Assembly: GCA_031260455.1 (NCBI GenBank) | Contig: JAIRJW010000040.1 | Coordinates: forward strand, 1-55,080 | Reading direction: 5' to 3' | DNA length: 55,080 bases | Source of the DNA: Fluviicola sp. | Lineage (GTDB): Bacteria > Bacteroidota > Bacteroidia > Flavobacteriales_D > Crocinitomicaceae | Part shown: in pieces, positions 36,167-46,137 of the stretch | Position numbering within the stretch: the stretch's first letter is position 1 | Layout: every line of letters starts with the position of its first letter | The notes under the pieces: model-generated | What the model was told of the DNA's origin: nothing | Seen by the model: the letters and a program-made list of their open reading frames with translations, nothing else | Database searches by the model: none | Made by a program: the position numbers and the translations under genes

Positions 36167-37060
36167 TTAATCGTTTTTTATCTGTTTCAGATGTTCACGC
36201 AGTTCTTTCGAAGTCATGGTGCTTCCGTCATGGCTCCATCCCGGCGGTTTGGTGATGTACAACCATTTGTTTTTTATTCCTTTTACTTTCCGGATATCTT
36301 TGCAGATCGAAATCCATTCATGGAAAATAACATGTACCGGATTATTATTAATTTTCTTTTCATAAAGCCCGAATTCAATCGGAAGACCATCAATTTCCAT
36401 CTGGAACGTTCCGAATAATTTATCCCAGACAATGAGGATCATCCCCATATTTTTATCCAGGTATTCTACGTTCGATGCATGGTGCACGCGGTGATGCGAC
36501 GGAGTTACCAGGAAATGTTCCAAAAATCCCAGTTTCCCGACAGCTTTTGTATGAACCAGAATCCCGTAAGTCTGAGTAATCGAATACATGATAAAAATAT
36601 CAAACGGCTCAAACCCTAAAAACACCAATGGAATAAACCAGATAAAACGGTAAACCGGCTGAAAGACAGAAGACCGGAATCCGGTAGTAAGGTTGTATTT
36701 ATCCGAAGAATGATGTGTTACGTGGATTGCCCAAAAGAAGCGCACAACATGATCGGTACGGTGAATCCAGTAAAAAATAAAATCTTCCGCCAAAAACAGC
36801 AATGCCCAGTAATACCAGGAACTGGCATCCCAGTTAACCAGGTGATAATCAAAGAAAAAAAGTAATACGAACAGGGTAATTCCGCGCATCAGGACATCGA
36901 CTCCCATATTGGCAAGCATCAGGTACAGGTTCTGAACTGTATCTCCGAACGTATATAATTTCCGGTTGTACCAATTACTTAAGATAATTTCACCCAGGAT
37001 CAGCACTACATAAATGGGTGTACTGATAAAAATGATGAGCTTTTCAATGTAATCGACCAT
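36167..37060 (-). CDS. Sterol desaturase/fatty acid hydroxylase family protein
   Basis: The 297-residue membrane protein carries the di-iron histidine motifs of this family: HRTDH (100-104), HVTHHSS (His113, His116, His117) and HHRVHH near 190. Four or so hydrophobic helices surround them. Family members hydroxylate or desaturate lipids such as sterols, hopanoids or carotenoids; no sterol pathway is visible here, so the substrate is unknown. It sits between pyrF (12 bases upstream) and mtnB (one base), an odd metabolic mixture. Confidence 0.88.
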   Translation of the reverse strand: MVDYIEKLIIFISTPIYVVLILGEIILSNWYNRKLYTFGDTVQNLYLMLANMGVDVLMRGITLFVLLFFFDYHLVNWDASSWYYWALLFLAEDFIFYWIHRTDHVVRFFWAIHVTHHSSDKYNLTTGFRSSVFQPVYRFIWFIPLVFLGFEPFDIFIMYSITQTYGILVHTKAVGKLGFLEHFLVTPSHHRVHHASNVEYLDKNMGMILIVWDKLFGTFQMEIDGLPIEFGLYEKKINNNPVHVIFHEWISICKDIRKVKGIKNKWLYITKPPGWSHDGSTMTSKELREHLKQIKND

Positions 37061-37072
37061 CGTCTCTTCAGA

Positions 37073-37894
37073 TTAAACGAATTGTTTTTCTTTCAAAATG
37101 ATTTCCATCTGCTTCTGTAAATTTTGTGCCTCTTCCCGTGCCTTTTCCGCAAAATCGGAACCACTTGAAGCATAAATAATCGAACGGGAAGCATTCACCA
37201 GTAAACCACAATCAGCATTCCAGCCGTATGATGCCACATCTTCCAGGCTTCCACCCTGTGCGCCTACTCCCGGAACCAGGAAAAAATGATTCGGAACCAG
37301 CTTTCGGACTTCTGCGATTCCTTCGGCACGCGTAGCTCCCACAACGTACATCAGGTTTTCATCAGAACCCCATTTGGAGCTTTTCTTCAGGACTTTTTTG
37401 TACAGCTCCTCACCAGAAACATCTGTCATAAACTGAAAATCCAGCGCCCCCTTATTCGAGGTTAAAGCCAGCAGGACAACCCATTTTCCAGGAAATTTCT
37501 GGAAGGGCGTTACCGAGTCTTCTCCCATGTATGGGGCAACAGTGACAGCATCACAATCCAGGTATTCGAAAAAGGTTTTCGCATAGTAAACCGATGTATT
37601 ACCGATATCACCACGTTTTGCATCTGCAATCGTGAAGCAGTGAGACGGAATATAATCGATTGTCTTTTTCAGAGATTTCCAACCATTTGGGCCCAAAGCC
37701 TCATAAAACGCAATGTTCGGTTTATACGCTATGCATAAATCTTTTGTAGCATCAATAATGGCCTTGTTGAATTCAAAGACCGGATCTTCACTTTGCAGCA
37801 AATGAGCCGGAATTTTATCCAGGTCAGTATCCAAACCAACACATAAAAATGATTTTTTACTGCGAATCTGTTCAATCAATTCCTGCCTTGTCAT
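37073..37894 (-). CDS. pyrF: Orotidine 5'-phosphate decarboxylase, type 2
   Basis: The 273-residue enzyme makes UMP from OMP. It matches the longer type 2 subfamily, with the active-site DAKRGDIGN (Asp91, Lys93, Asp96) and VGATRAEGI near residue 188, and [11 protein letters not shown]. The ATG at 37894 gives the family N-terminus [10 protein letters not shown]; the extra upstream codons lack similarity. It leads the pyrF-desaturase-mtnB set. Confidence 0.93.
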   Translation of the reverse strand: MTRQELIEQIRSKKSFLCVGLDTDLDKIPAHLLQSEDPVFEFNKAIIDATKDLCIAYKPNIAFYEALGPNGWKSLKKTIDYIPSHCFTIADAKRGDIGNTSVYYAKTFFEYLDCDAVTVAPYMGEDSVTPFQKFPGKWVVLLALTSNKGALDFQFMTDVSGEELYKKVLKKSSKWGSDENLMYVVGATRAEGIAEVRKLVPNHFFLVPGVGAQGGSLEDVASYGWNADCGLLVNASRSIIYASSGSDFAEKAREEAQNLQKQMEIILKEKQFV

Positions 37895-37913
37895 TTGTCT
37901 GCTATTAGGGTTG

Positions 37914-37921
37914 CAAAGATA
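37914..37921 (-). promoter_or_regulatory. -7 promoter element of pyrF
   Basis: TATCTTTG on the minus strand matches TAnnTTTG and lies 19 bases before the pyrF ATG. No clear -33 element is visible. Confidence 0.5.
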
Positions 37922-38079
37922 TACAAAGTATCTAAAAATGACTACCTGTTTCTTACCCTGGAGCACAGACAAAACTCTGATGATTATAATAATGCTTAAA
38001 AAGGAGCTTACTGGAATAATACCGGATACGAATGTTTCCCAGAATTTTCACCAGGCGTTCAACTGAGTGTCAAATAAAC

Positions 38080-38856
38080 TTAATTAATCACAATCGTTTT
38101 CGAATCAAACGTACGAGCTGAAAAATACCCCATACAACCACCACTCAGGTTTGAAACAGGATTGGCAGGTGTAGCGCTGCTGGACGAGTTTACAGACAAC
38201 TGGTTGAAATAGGTATAGACTGGCTTATCGATGCAGAAAAAATCGACACGCACTGTGTCCTGCATCTGAAGATTAGAAACAAACAGCGGTTGAATAATCA
38301 GGTTCCCATCCGTAAACTGGTCGTCCTGAATGTAAATCCTTTTGCTCTTCACACCGTTTACATAAACATGAAACTGGAAGTAATCCGAAATTCCTGCTTC
38401 ATCTTGATGAGCCGGAACCAGTGACATCAAGGTATCACCTCCAAAAGGATAAAAATCGACATGCAAATTCTGAAGTGCCTGGTAATTCGGCATAGTACTG
38501 CTTCCGTAATATGTCACGCCATCCACAACAACTGTCAGCGTATACATACGTCCTTCAACCCCCGGATAAGACATCAGCTCATACCAGCCATTTCCGACAG
38601 AAGTGAAGCTGGCAGTATTTCCCAGGTTATCGGTAACAGTCACCATGGCATTATCAACTGTCGGGGAGGGCGTACTTTCATCGAAATTTTGTGTTTTTGT
38701 AATCCGCACACGCTGCACGGTATCTCCCCGCAGAATAATTCCTTCAATCACCACTTTCTGGTCTGTATTATTCAGGTCCACCTTGATTACTTTCTCACAA
38801 CTTGAAATTACAAACAGAAAAAGAAAGGATACTAAGGTTGTTATTGCAAATTTCAT
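38080..38856 (-). CDS. DUF4249 lipoprotein, partner of a TonB-dependent receptor
   Basis: From the ATG at 38856 the product is 258 residues with a lipoprotein signal (LFLFVISSC, acylated Cys near residue 20) followed by EKVIKVDLNN, the usual DUF4249 start. The domain is beta-rich with one conserved C-terminal GGCMGYFSART stretch near residue 247. In Bacteroidota, DUF4249 genes often lie directly after a TonB-dependent receptor gene, as here (stop-to-start distance of one base). They are assumed to be surface lipoproteins assisting uptake. The longer frame upstream lies within the receptor gene and is rejected. Confidence 0.85.
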   Translation of the reverse strand: MKFAITTLVSFLFLFVISSCEKVIKVDLNNTDQKVVIEGIILRGDTVQRVRITKTQNFDESTPSPTVDNAMVTVTDNLGNTASFTSVGNGWYELMSYPGVEGRMYTLTVVVDGVTYYGSSTMPNYQALQNLHVDFYPFGGDTLMSLVPAHQDEAGISDYFQFHVYVNGVKSKRIYIQDDQFTDGNLIIQPLFVSNLQMQDTVRVDFFCIDKPVYTYFNQLSVNSSSSATPANPVSNLSGGCMGYFSARTFDSKTIVIN

Positions 38857-38857
38857 C

Positions 38858-41179
38858 CTATTTGAATTTAAAGTTGTATGTAATTGCCGGAACGATGCGA
38901 AACAAAGTAGTCTGAACTGCTTCTGTTTTTGACGGATCATCTTTGTTTTCGCGGAACGTGATAGAATAAGCATTCTCATGCGCATAAGCGTTGTAAACCG
39001 AGAAGTTCCAGCTGCTTTCAAATTTCTTAGTGTTTTTACGCAGCCACGTTACTCCCAGATCCAGACGATGATAATTCGGCATGCGGTATCCGTTTCGCTG
39101 CGTGTAAATGAAATAGGTCTCTCCATCGACCTGGTATTTTCCCGAAGGAAAAGTAACCGCGTTTCCTGTGTAGAATACAAATAAAGCGGAAACAGACCAT
39201 TTCGGCGTGATTTCATAGATTCCTACAACAGAAAGATCATGTGTACGATCCTGTTTCGCCAGATACCATTTTCCGTCATTGATCCCGTCGATCCTGCGTT
39301 CTGTACGCGACAAGGTATACCCGATCCAGCCGGTAAATTTCCCGGATTTCTTTTTAAGCATAATTTCCAGACCGTAAGCTCTTCCTATTCCGGAAAGCAA
39401 TTCTCCTTCCAGGCGCTCGTTGGCCTGCTCGTTTGCCCCGTTTTTATAATCCAGCTGGTTCTGCATCCACTTGTAATACAATTCCGTACTCAACTCCAGT
39501 TTGTTATCGAAGAAATTCTTGAACCAACCCAATGCTACCTGATCTGAAATCTCCGGTTTGGTATTCAGACTGGAAGACAACCAGACATCCGTTGGTGAAC
39601 CGGAAGTGGAATTCGAAACCTGGTGAATGTTTTGGGTATTCCGGGCATAGGCAGCCTTAATAGATTGACTTTTCAGGTACTGCCAGCTGAATGAAACGCG
39701 CGGTTCCATGTAGAAATATGATTTCAATAATTTGTTTTTCGCATACGTATTCGTTGTTGCAACCGAACCATCCGGATTGTAAGTATACATTTCATCTCCG
39801 CTTGCAAGAGCCATCAGGTTAGAACCTCTCAAACCGTAGCTCATCGTCAATTTTTCACTGATGCTGTAATCGTTGGTAATGTAGATTGCATTTTCAATGG
39901 AGTTCGTTGGCCTGAGTCTTTTTGCATTAATTCCCGAACCTTCGCTTGCATCAATCTGCCCCGGGGTAATCCCATGATTGATCACATTTAAACCGATCTT
40001 TACCTTATTCCGGTGATTCGGAAACCACTGAAATTCCTGTTTCACATTGAAATCCTGGATCTGGGACGTGATATCAAACTTTGCATCTCCCCCGGAAATA
40101 GAAATTTTATAATCGTACTTGCTGTAAATGAAGGAGGTATTTGAAAACCATTTGTCGTTAATAATATGGTTCCATCGAAGTGTTCCCGTCGCATTTCCCC
40201 AATTGATCCCGAAAACATTTCCCAGTCCCAGCTTATCTCTTCCAAAGTAACCGGAAAGGAACAAGCGATCTTTTTTTCCGAGGCGGTAATTCAGCTTTGC
40301 ATTCAGGTCATAGAAAAATAGCTTGTTGTCCTTGAACTTATCTGAAAGTTTCAGAAATAAATCGGCATACGTGCGCCTTCCAGAAATCAGAAAAGAGGCT
40401 TTATCTTTTGCGATCGGCCCCTCCACCATCAGTTTTGAAGAGATCAATCCGATTCCGCCACCCACATTGTAACGCTTCTGATTTCCATCATTCATCTTGA
40501 TATCCAGTACGGAAGACAAGCGGCCACCATAGTTTGCCGGTTGATTTCCCTTATATAACATGGCATCTTTGATGGCATCGGAATTAAATGTCGAAAAGAA
40601 TCCAAGCAGGTGACTCGCATTATACACTGGCGCCTCATCCAGCAAAATGAGGTTCTGGTCTGCGCCTCCACCACGGACATAAAAGCCCGAGCTTCCTTCT
40701 CCGGCGTTTTTCACTCCCGGAATGAGCTGCATGGTTTTGATCAGGTCTTTCTCCCCAAAAATCACCGGGATTTTGGCTATTTCTTTCGGATCGATCTTTT
40801 CTACTCCCATAAGCGGATCTCTCACATTTCCGTCCGGACGAGCGGTTGAAATCACTACTTCCTCCAGTTCAGTTTCATCATTTTCTGTTTTCAATTGAAA
40901 ATCCATCGTTTGTGAAACTGTCAGATCCACTTCTTTTTCAAGTATTAAATAACCGGTTGCGGATACCTGGATGGTGTATTTTCCTACCGGAAGCGTCAAC
41001 GAATAAAATCCATATTCATTGGCTGTTGTTCCTGTTTTCTGGTCTTTGACCCGAACAATCGCCCCGATAATCTCTTCTCCTTTTGACTGGTCTTTGACAG
41101 TCCCACTCAAAGTTGCATTGGTCTGGCCAAAAGAAATTGCAGTAATCAGAACAAACAAAATATATAATCCTACTCTCAT
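38858..41179 (-). CDS. TonB-dependent receptor with carboxypeptidase-like regulatory domain
   Basis: The 773-residue outer membrane protein has a signal peptide ending ISFGQ (residue 19), a CarboxypepD_reg-like beta sandwich (about 25-105, GTVKDQSKGEEIIGAIV), a plug domain (about 125-225, with GSSGFYVRGGGADQNLILLDEAPVY) and a 22-strand barrel ending in a C-terminal Phe-Lys. It should take up a ligand with TonB energy together with the DUF4249 lipoprotein. The substrate is not readable. I use the ATG at 41179; ten additional upstream codons are poorly supported. Confidence 0.92.
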   Translation of the reverse strand: MRVGLYILFVLITAISFGQTNATLSGTVKDQSKGEEIIGAIVRVKDQKTGTTANEYGFYSLTLPVGKYTIQVSATGYLILEKEVDLTVSQTMDFQLKTENDETELEEVVISTARPDGNVRDPLMGVEKIDPKEIAKIPVIFGEKDLIKTMQLIPGVKNAGEGSSGFYVRGGGADQNLILLDEAPVYNASHLLGFFSTFNSDAIKDAMLYKGNQPANYGGRLSSVLDIKMNDGNQKRYNVGGGIGLISSKLMVEGPIAKDKASFLISGRRTYADLFLKLSDKFKDNKLFFYDLNAKLNYRLGKKDRLFLSGYFGRDKLGLGNVFGINWGNATGTLRWNHIINDKWFSNTSFIYSKYDYKISISGGDAKFDITSQIQDFNVKQEFQWFPNHRNKVKIGLNVINHGITPGQIDASEGSGINAKRLRPTNSIENAIYITNDYSISEKLTMSYGLRGSNLMALASGDEMYTYNPDGSVATTNTYAKNKLLKSYFYMEPRVSFSWQYLKSQSIKAAYARNTQNIHQVSNSTSGSPTDVWLSSSLNTKPEISDQVALGWFKNFFDNKLELSTELYYKWMQNQLDYKNGANEQANERLEGELLSGIGRAYGLEIMLKKKSGKFTGWIGYTLSRTERRIDGINDGKWYLAKQDRTHDLSVVGIYEITPKWSVSALFVFYTGNAVTFPSGKYQVDGETYFIYTQRNGYRMPNYHRLDLGVTWLRKNTKKFESSWNFSVYNAYAHENAYSITFRENKDDPSKTEAVQTTLFRIVPAITYNFKFK

Positions 41180-41300
41180 TGTTACCTGGTTGTGGCCTAA
41201 AATTCGCATTTATCAATCAAACCGGATTAAAAAATTGAAACGCTCAAACCATTACACCTTTTAATCCCGCGATTTCAATGGATTTTTGAACTATTTCTAC

Positions 41301-42380
41301 TTAATTCAATTCCCCTTTCATTTTCTCAGCATTCTCCGCCATCTTCAATGCATCAATCATTTCCTGGATATCGCCGTTCATAAATACTCCCAGGTTATAC
41401 ATCGTTTTATTAATGCGGTGATCCGTGACCCGACCCTGAGGATAGTTATAAGTGCGAATTTTTGCCGAGCGGTCTCCCGTTGATACCAATGTTTTACGCT
41501 GGGCTGCACGTTCCTGGTGCACGCGGTCCAATTCTGCCTGATAGAGTCGGGAACGCAAAACAGAAATTGCTTTTTCCAGGTTTTTATGCTGCGAGCGGCC
41601 ATCCTGGCATTCGACCACTACTCCGGTCGGAATGTGTGTCAGACGAATAGCCGATTCCGTTTTGTTGATATGCTGACCTCCCGCACCCGACGCCCGGAAA
41701 GTATCTTTTCGTACATCATTCATGTCCAGTTCAAAATCCACTTCTTCCGCTTCCGGCAATACTGCCACTGTAATTGCAGACGTATGAACGCGGCCCTGGG
41801 ATTCTGTCTCCGGAACGCGCTGCACGCGGTGAACTCCAGACTCAAACTTCAACATTCCGTATATTCCCGCACCGGAAATACTCATCGAAATTTCTTTGTA
41901 TCCTTTTACGGAACCTTCCGAAGAATTGACAATCTCATAGTTCCAGCCCATTTCCTTGAAGTACATCGTGTACATTCTAAAAATATCTTCCACGAAAATA
42001 CAGGCTTCATCTCCACCGGTTCCGGCGCGTAATTCAACAATAGCATTTTTATCGTCTTCCGGATCTTTCGGGATCAAAAGTACCTTGATCTCTTCTTCCA
42101 TTTCCGGTCTTTTCTGCTCCAATTCATCGATTTCCATCTTTGCCATTTCGCGCATTTCCGGATCCGTTTCCACTTCGAGCAGTTCTTTCGAACTCTTCAG
42201 GTTATCCAAAATATTCTTATATGCTTTATAAGCATTGTCAACCTCTTCCAGATCCCTATATTCCTTATTCAATTTCACATAGCGATCCATATCCGAAATA
42301 ATATCCGGGTCAGTGATCATTTTACCGACTTCTACAAATCGAAAATGAATGGCTTCCAGTTTACTTAATAAATCTTGCAT
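41301..42380 (-). CDS. prfA: Peptide chain release factor 1
   Basis: The 359-residue class I release factor has the stop-codon-reading P-x-T motif as VPETE near residue 190 and the hydrolytic GGQ motif (GAGGQHINKTE) near 230. The TYNYPQGRVTDHRIN segment is typical of RF1, which reads UAA and UAG. The gene order here (purM next, upstream) is not unusual. Confidence 0.95.
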   Translation of the reverse strand: MQDLLSKLEAIHFRFVEVGKMITDPDIISDMDRYVKLNKEYRDLEEVDNAYKAYKNILDNLKSSKELLEVETDPEMREMAKMEIDELEQKRPEMEEEIKVLLIPKDPEDDKNAIVELRAGTGGDEACIFVEDIFRMYTMYFKEMGWNYEIVNSSEGSVKGYKEISMSISGAGIYGMLKFESGVHRVQRVPETESQGRVHTSAITVAVLPEAEEVDFELDMNDVRKDTFRASGAGGQHINKTESAIRLTHIPTGVVVECQDGRSQHKNLEKAISVLRSRLYQAELDRVHQERAAQRKTLVSTGDRSAKIRTYNYPQGRVTDHRINKTMYNLGVFMNGDIQEMIDALKMAENAEKMKGELN

Positions 42381-42498
42381 CTATTTGTTGTAATCTTTTA
42401 ATTCTTATGTACGAAGATTCAGATTTCGCATTCTTTCATGTTGTTTTTAAAACCACAAAGAAAGAGAGGAGAGGCTGCAAATCCTGAAGAATTGCTGG

Positions 42499-43671
42499 TC
42501 ATCCGTTATAGACAAACTCTCCCACTTCCGAACGAACAGTTACCCGTTTTCCCGACATTTTTTCTACACGTCCGATGATTTGGGCATCAATACCAAAGGA
42601 CTTGCTGATCTCAATAATTTGTTGTGCTTCGCTTTCCTGCAGATAGATTTCCATACGGTGCCCCATGTTGAACACTTTGTACATTTCTTTCCAATCGGTC
42701 CCGGATTCTTCCCGGATCATTCGGAACAAAGGCGGAACCGGGAATAAATTGTCCTTGATCACATGTACATCCTCCACAAAATGCAGCACTTTTGTCTGCG
42801 CTCCCCCGGAGCAATGTACCATTCCATGAATTGAAGCACGGCATTTATCAAGGATGGCCTTAATCACCGGTGCATAGGTTCTGGTTGGCGAAAGCACCAA
42901 TTTCCCGGCATCCACCGGAACGCCTTCCACCGCATCCGTTAAGTTTTTCGAACCGGAATAAATCAGTTCGGAAGGTACAGCTGCATCAAAACTTTCAGGA
43001 TATTTTACAGCCAGCGTTTTATTGAAAACATCATGTCGGGCGGAAGTCAATCCGTTGGAACCCATTCCTCCATTGTACGCGTCTTCGTATGTCGCCTGAC
43101 CGAATGAAGCAAGACCAACAATTACATCTCCATCCCGGATGGTATGATTCGAAATCACATCCGAGCGTTTCATGCGGCACACCACCGTGGAATCAACGAT
43201 GATAGTTCGCACCAAATCGCCTACATCAGCCGTTTCACCACCTGTGGAATAAATCCCGATTCCCTGTCCGCGCAGTGTTTCAAGTAATTCTTCCGTACCA
43301 TTGATGATTGCTGCGATCACTTCTCCGGTAATCAGGTTCTTATTCCTCCCGATTGTTGACGACAGCAGGATATTCTCCGTTGCTCCAACACAGAGCAAAT
43401 CATCGATATTCATGATCAATGCATCCTGCGCAATTCCTTTCCATACAGAAATATCGCCGGTTTCTTTCCAATACATATACGCCAGAGAGGATTTGGTTCC
43501 CGCTCCATCAGCGTGCATGACAATGCAGTACTCTTCGTCACCTGTCAAATAATCCGGCACTATTTTACAAAATGCTTTCGGAAACAAGCCTTTATCGACT
43601 TTTTTGATCGCGTTGTGAACTTCCTCCTTTCCAGCGGAAACACCTCGTAAATTGTATCGAACGTCTGACAT
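42499..43671 (-). CDS. purM: Phosphoribosylformylglycinamidine cyclo-ligase (AIR synthase)
   Basis: The product has 390 residues from the ATG at 43671, the length common for Bacteroidota PurM. It has an N-terminal DGAGTKSSLAYMY ATP/Mg-binding stretch, IAQDALIMNIDDLL, the STGGETADVGDLVRT loop and a C-terminal HCSGGAQTKVL. It catalyses the fifth step of purine synthesis. The longer frame upstream (to 43725) has no similarity and overlaps the promoter. Confidence 0.93.
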   Translation of the reverse strand: MSDVRYNLRGVSAGKEEVHNAIKKVDKGLFPKAFCKIVPDYLTGDEEYCIVMHADGAGTKSSLAYMYWKETGDISVWKGIAQDALIMNIDDLLCVGATENILLSSTIGRNKNLITGEVIAAIINGTEELLETLRGQGIGIYSTGGETADVGDLVRTIIVDSTVVCRMKRSDVISNHTIRDGDVIVGLASFGQATYEDAYNGGMGSNGLTSARHDVFNKTLAVKYPESFDAAVPSELIYSGSKNLTDAVEGVPVDAGKLVLSPTRTYAPVIKAILDKCRASIHGMVHCSGGAQTKVLHFVEDVHVIKDNLFPVPPLFRMIREESGTDWKEMYKVFNMGHRMEIYLQESEAQQIIEISKSFGIDAQIIGRVEKMSGKRVTVRSEVGEFVYNG

Positions 43672-43688
43672 ATGAAAATTTGAAAACG

Positions 43689-43696
43689 CAAAGTTA
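43689..43696 (-). promoter_or_regulatory. -7 promoter element of purM
   Basis: TAACTTTG on the minus strand matches TAnnTTTG, 17 bases before the purM ATG. Confidence 0.5.
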
Positions 43697-43725
43697 CAAA
43701 ATTCAATCGAGAGGACAGAGCACAA

Positions 43726-43756
43726 AAAAGCCTTCGTAAAATGAACGAAGGCTTTT
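43726..43756 (-). terminator. Intrinsic terminator of the PorE-like gene
   Basis: A perfect 12-bp stem (AAAAGCCTTCGT/ACGAAGGCTTTT) with a seven-base loop lies 47 bases after the stop of the gene at 43804, with a T-tract on the minus strand. It also separates that gene from purM. Confidence 0.92.
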
Positions 43757-43803
43757 ATTTATATTTTCCCGCTATGCTTCAATTATTACAGGCGGCGCTT
43801 ATC

Positions 43804-45975
43804 TTATTTAGCTTTTGGAAGCGGCTTAAAGATCAGGTAATCCGGGTTAGCCGGAGGTGCAGTATTTGCATCGAACTCTAAAGAAAGCACCTTACCTTCT
43901 GTACGTCTGTTAAACTGTTGTAATTGATCAAACAATACTTTATTTGTCTTGAATTTGTTCATATAAGCCTCTGTCAGAAGAACTGTCTGCACTCCAGGCA
44001 AGATATTTCCGTCTGCATCTTTCGGCTCATTTTCCAGATAACGACCTCCAGACAGATAAACCGTTCTTGGTTCGCGTTCTCCTTTTCCAACCGGCACAAT
44101 ACGTCGCGGATCAACTCCTTTTTCTTCAACCAGGAATTTGTAGCAAGCTTTTGCGCGGTTTTCAGAAAGAACCTGGTTGTAAACATCGTTACCACGAGGG
44201 TCGGTATGTGAACTCAACTCCAAAACCAATCCTGGGTTCTCAACCAACAGGTCATAAACGAACAACAAGGAGTCTTTTGAGTTAATAGTCGAATCAACTA
44301 ACAAATCCCATTTTGCCAAAGGATAACGGACTTCCGGAAGGCGAATCGGTTTTTTAACTGGGAATAATCCCATATCCAATACAAAATCCTGATTATACAT
44401 CAACCCTTTTGTGGAAATGGATGCTCCGGCCTTGTTTTCATAATATCCTTCTTTGGAAATATTGATTTTATATTCAGATTCTTCCTGGATATAGCGGTCT
44501 CCGTTTGGTTTTTTATCCCAAAAGACAGATCCGTCTTTTGAAGTCAGACCTTCCCATTTTTCATTTGGATTGGAACCGGTTACAACTACTTTCACCCCTT
44601 CGATTTTTGTCTGATGTGTCTTATCTGTCAAATCAAACACGTTCACTTTTAAAGAGAAGATATTCGGTGGAAGTTCATACATCCATATATCCGGAACAAA
44701 CTGCTCACCTACGTTTCCTTTGCGCTCAGAAGTGAAATATCCTTTACGGTCGTCTACTTCAACCATTGCGTAATCGTTGAACTCAGAATTGATCGGAGAT
44801 CCGTAATTTGTAGGTTTTTCCCACTGGTTTTTATCTCCTACTTTTTCAGCACGGAACATATCCAAACCTCCCATTCCCGGAAGACCGTCAGAAGCATAGA
44901 TCAGGTCTCCGTTTTTAGCATAGCTTGGGAACAACTCATTTCCTGCGGTATTAATTTCAGGCCCCATATTTACCGGAGTTGTCCATGAATCTGATTTCTT
45001 GTCGTAAGTTGTATACCACAAATCGTGACCTCCCTGACCTCCCGGCATATCAGAAGCAAAAATCAGGAATTTACCGTCGTCACTCACACAAGGGTGACCA
45101 ACAGACAAGGTATCGCTAGGCTTCAGAGAAAGTTTTTTCGGACGTTCCCATCCTTTACTTCCCAATTCGGACATGTAAATATCACATCCCAAATTCTGTT
45201 TCTTGACGTTCGGACAACGTGTAAAGAACATTGTTTTTCCACGTGCATCGATACACAGGGTACCTTCACTAGCTTCTGTATTAATACTATCGCCTGCGAT
45301 TGGTTTCGGCTCCAGCCAGTTTCCTTTTTTATCCATCTCCGCAACGAAGATGTCCATGTATTTCTGACAAGTCAGCGGATCTTTTGCTTTTCCTATGATT
45401 CCCGGACGATCACTGGAAGAACCGAACGCAATTTTGGAATCTTTTTTATCTACGAACATTGGAGCCATATCAGTTCCTTCCATGTTCAATGTTTTTACAT
45501 TCGAAACCGTATGACGGGTTCTGTTTTCCTTAAAATCCTGATACATCTTGCATGATGAGATCCCTACATCTGCTCTTGGATCACCCGGAACCAATGATTT
45601 GTATGCAGTATAGTTATCCTGAGCTTTTTTCAACTCCCCCATCTGGCGCAGCATATCCGCATTGTACAATAAAACCAATGGTTCTTTTTGCTGGTATTTC
45701 AGCAAAATTGCCTTTTCATACCATTCATTTGCTCTTTTAAAATTATCAACGTTTCGGTAACATTCCGCAGTTTTAAACGCCATGTCTCCTTTTTGGGAAA
45801 GGCCGGATTTAGACTTGTGCTTGATTTTGGAATAAGCTAACTCACATTTTGATGCTGCTTCGCAGTAATTTCCACTTCTAAACTGAGTATTTGCATCTTT
45901 AATTTGCTTCACCTGTCCGAAAGACAAGCCAGAAACAATTAAAAATCCAGATAAAATAAGCGTTTTAACATTCAT
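43804..45975 (-). CDS. OmpA-family protein with TPR, beta-propeller and CRD (PorE-like)
   Basis: The 723-residue protein has a Sec signal (SGFLIVSGLSFGQ). Then come a TPR-like helical region (about 30-140), a PD40/WD40-type beta-propeller (about 160-410, with TDMAPMFVDKKDSKIAFGSS and CVSDDGKFLIFASDMPGG), a carboxypeptidase-regulatory-like domain (about 430-520), and an OmpA peptidoglycan-binding domain (about 555-660, LELSSHTDPRGNDVYNQVLSENRA). This order is that of PorE, a T9SS-associated protein, and of related OmpA proteins. Unlike PorE, I see no lipobox cysteine, so an ordinary secreted protein is possible. No PorP/SprF-like gene is adjacent. Confidence 0.8.
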   Translation of the reverse strand: MNVKTLILSGFLIVSGLSFGQVKQIKDANTQFRSGNYCEAASKCELAYSKIKHKSKSGLSQKGDMAFKTAECYRNVDNFKRANEWYEKAILLKYQQKEPLVLLYNADMLRQMGELKKAQDNYTAYKSLVPGDPRADVGISSCKMYQDFKENRTRHTVSNVKTLNMEGTDMAPMFVDKKDSKIAFGSSSDRPGIIGKAKDPLTCQKYMDIFVAEMDKKGNWLEPKPIAGDSINTEASEGTLCIDARGKTMFFTRCPNVKKQNLGCDIYMSELGSKGWERPKKLSLKPSDTLSVGHPCVSDDGKFLIFASDMPGGQGGHDLWYTTYDKKSDSWTTPVNMGPEINTAGNELFPSYAKNGDLIYASDGLPGMGGLDMFRAEKVGDKNQWEKPTNYGSPINSEFNDYAMVEVDDRKGYFTSERKGNVGEQFVPDIWMYELPPNIFSLKVNVFDLTDKTHQTKIEGVKVVVTGSNPNEKWEGLTSKDGSVFWDKKPNGDRYIQEESEYKINISKEGYYENKAGASISTKGLMYNQDFVLDMGLFPVKKPIRLPEVRYPLAKWDLLVDSTINSKDSLLFVYDLLVENPGLVLELSSHTDPRGNDVYNQVLSENRAKACYKFLVEEKGVDPRRIVPVGKGEREPRTVYLSGGRYLENEPKDADGNILPGVQTVLLTEAYMNKFKTNKVLFDQLQQFNRRTEGKVLSLEFDANTAPPANPDYLIFKPLPKAK

Positions 45976-46137
45976 AGCAAGGTGCAATCTTTAATATATA
46001 AAATATTGACAACCAGACAGTACACAGATTCACAAGGTATAGTTGCCAGTTATCATGATTGCCGAAATTAAATTAAAATTTTGAATACGCACTATGTTAT
46101 CCGGAAAAAAATCGTCAAAAAGTGATTTTGTGACAAA

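Noticed and set aside
38857..39021. Longer N-terminus for the DUF4249 protein
   Set aside because: It lies within the receptor gene and would bury the lipoprotein signal; the ATG at 38856 fits the family.
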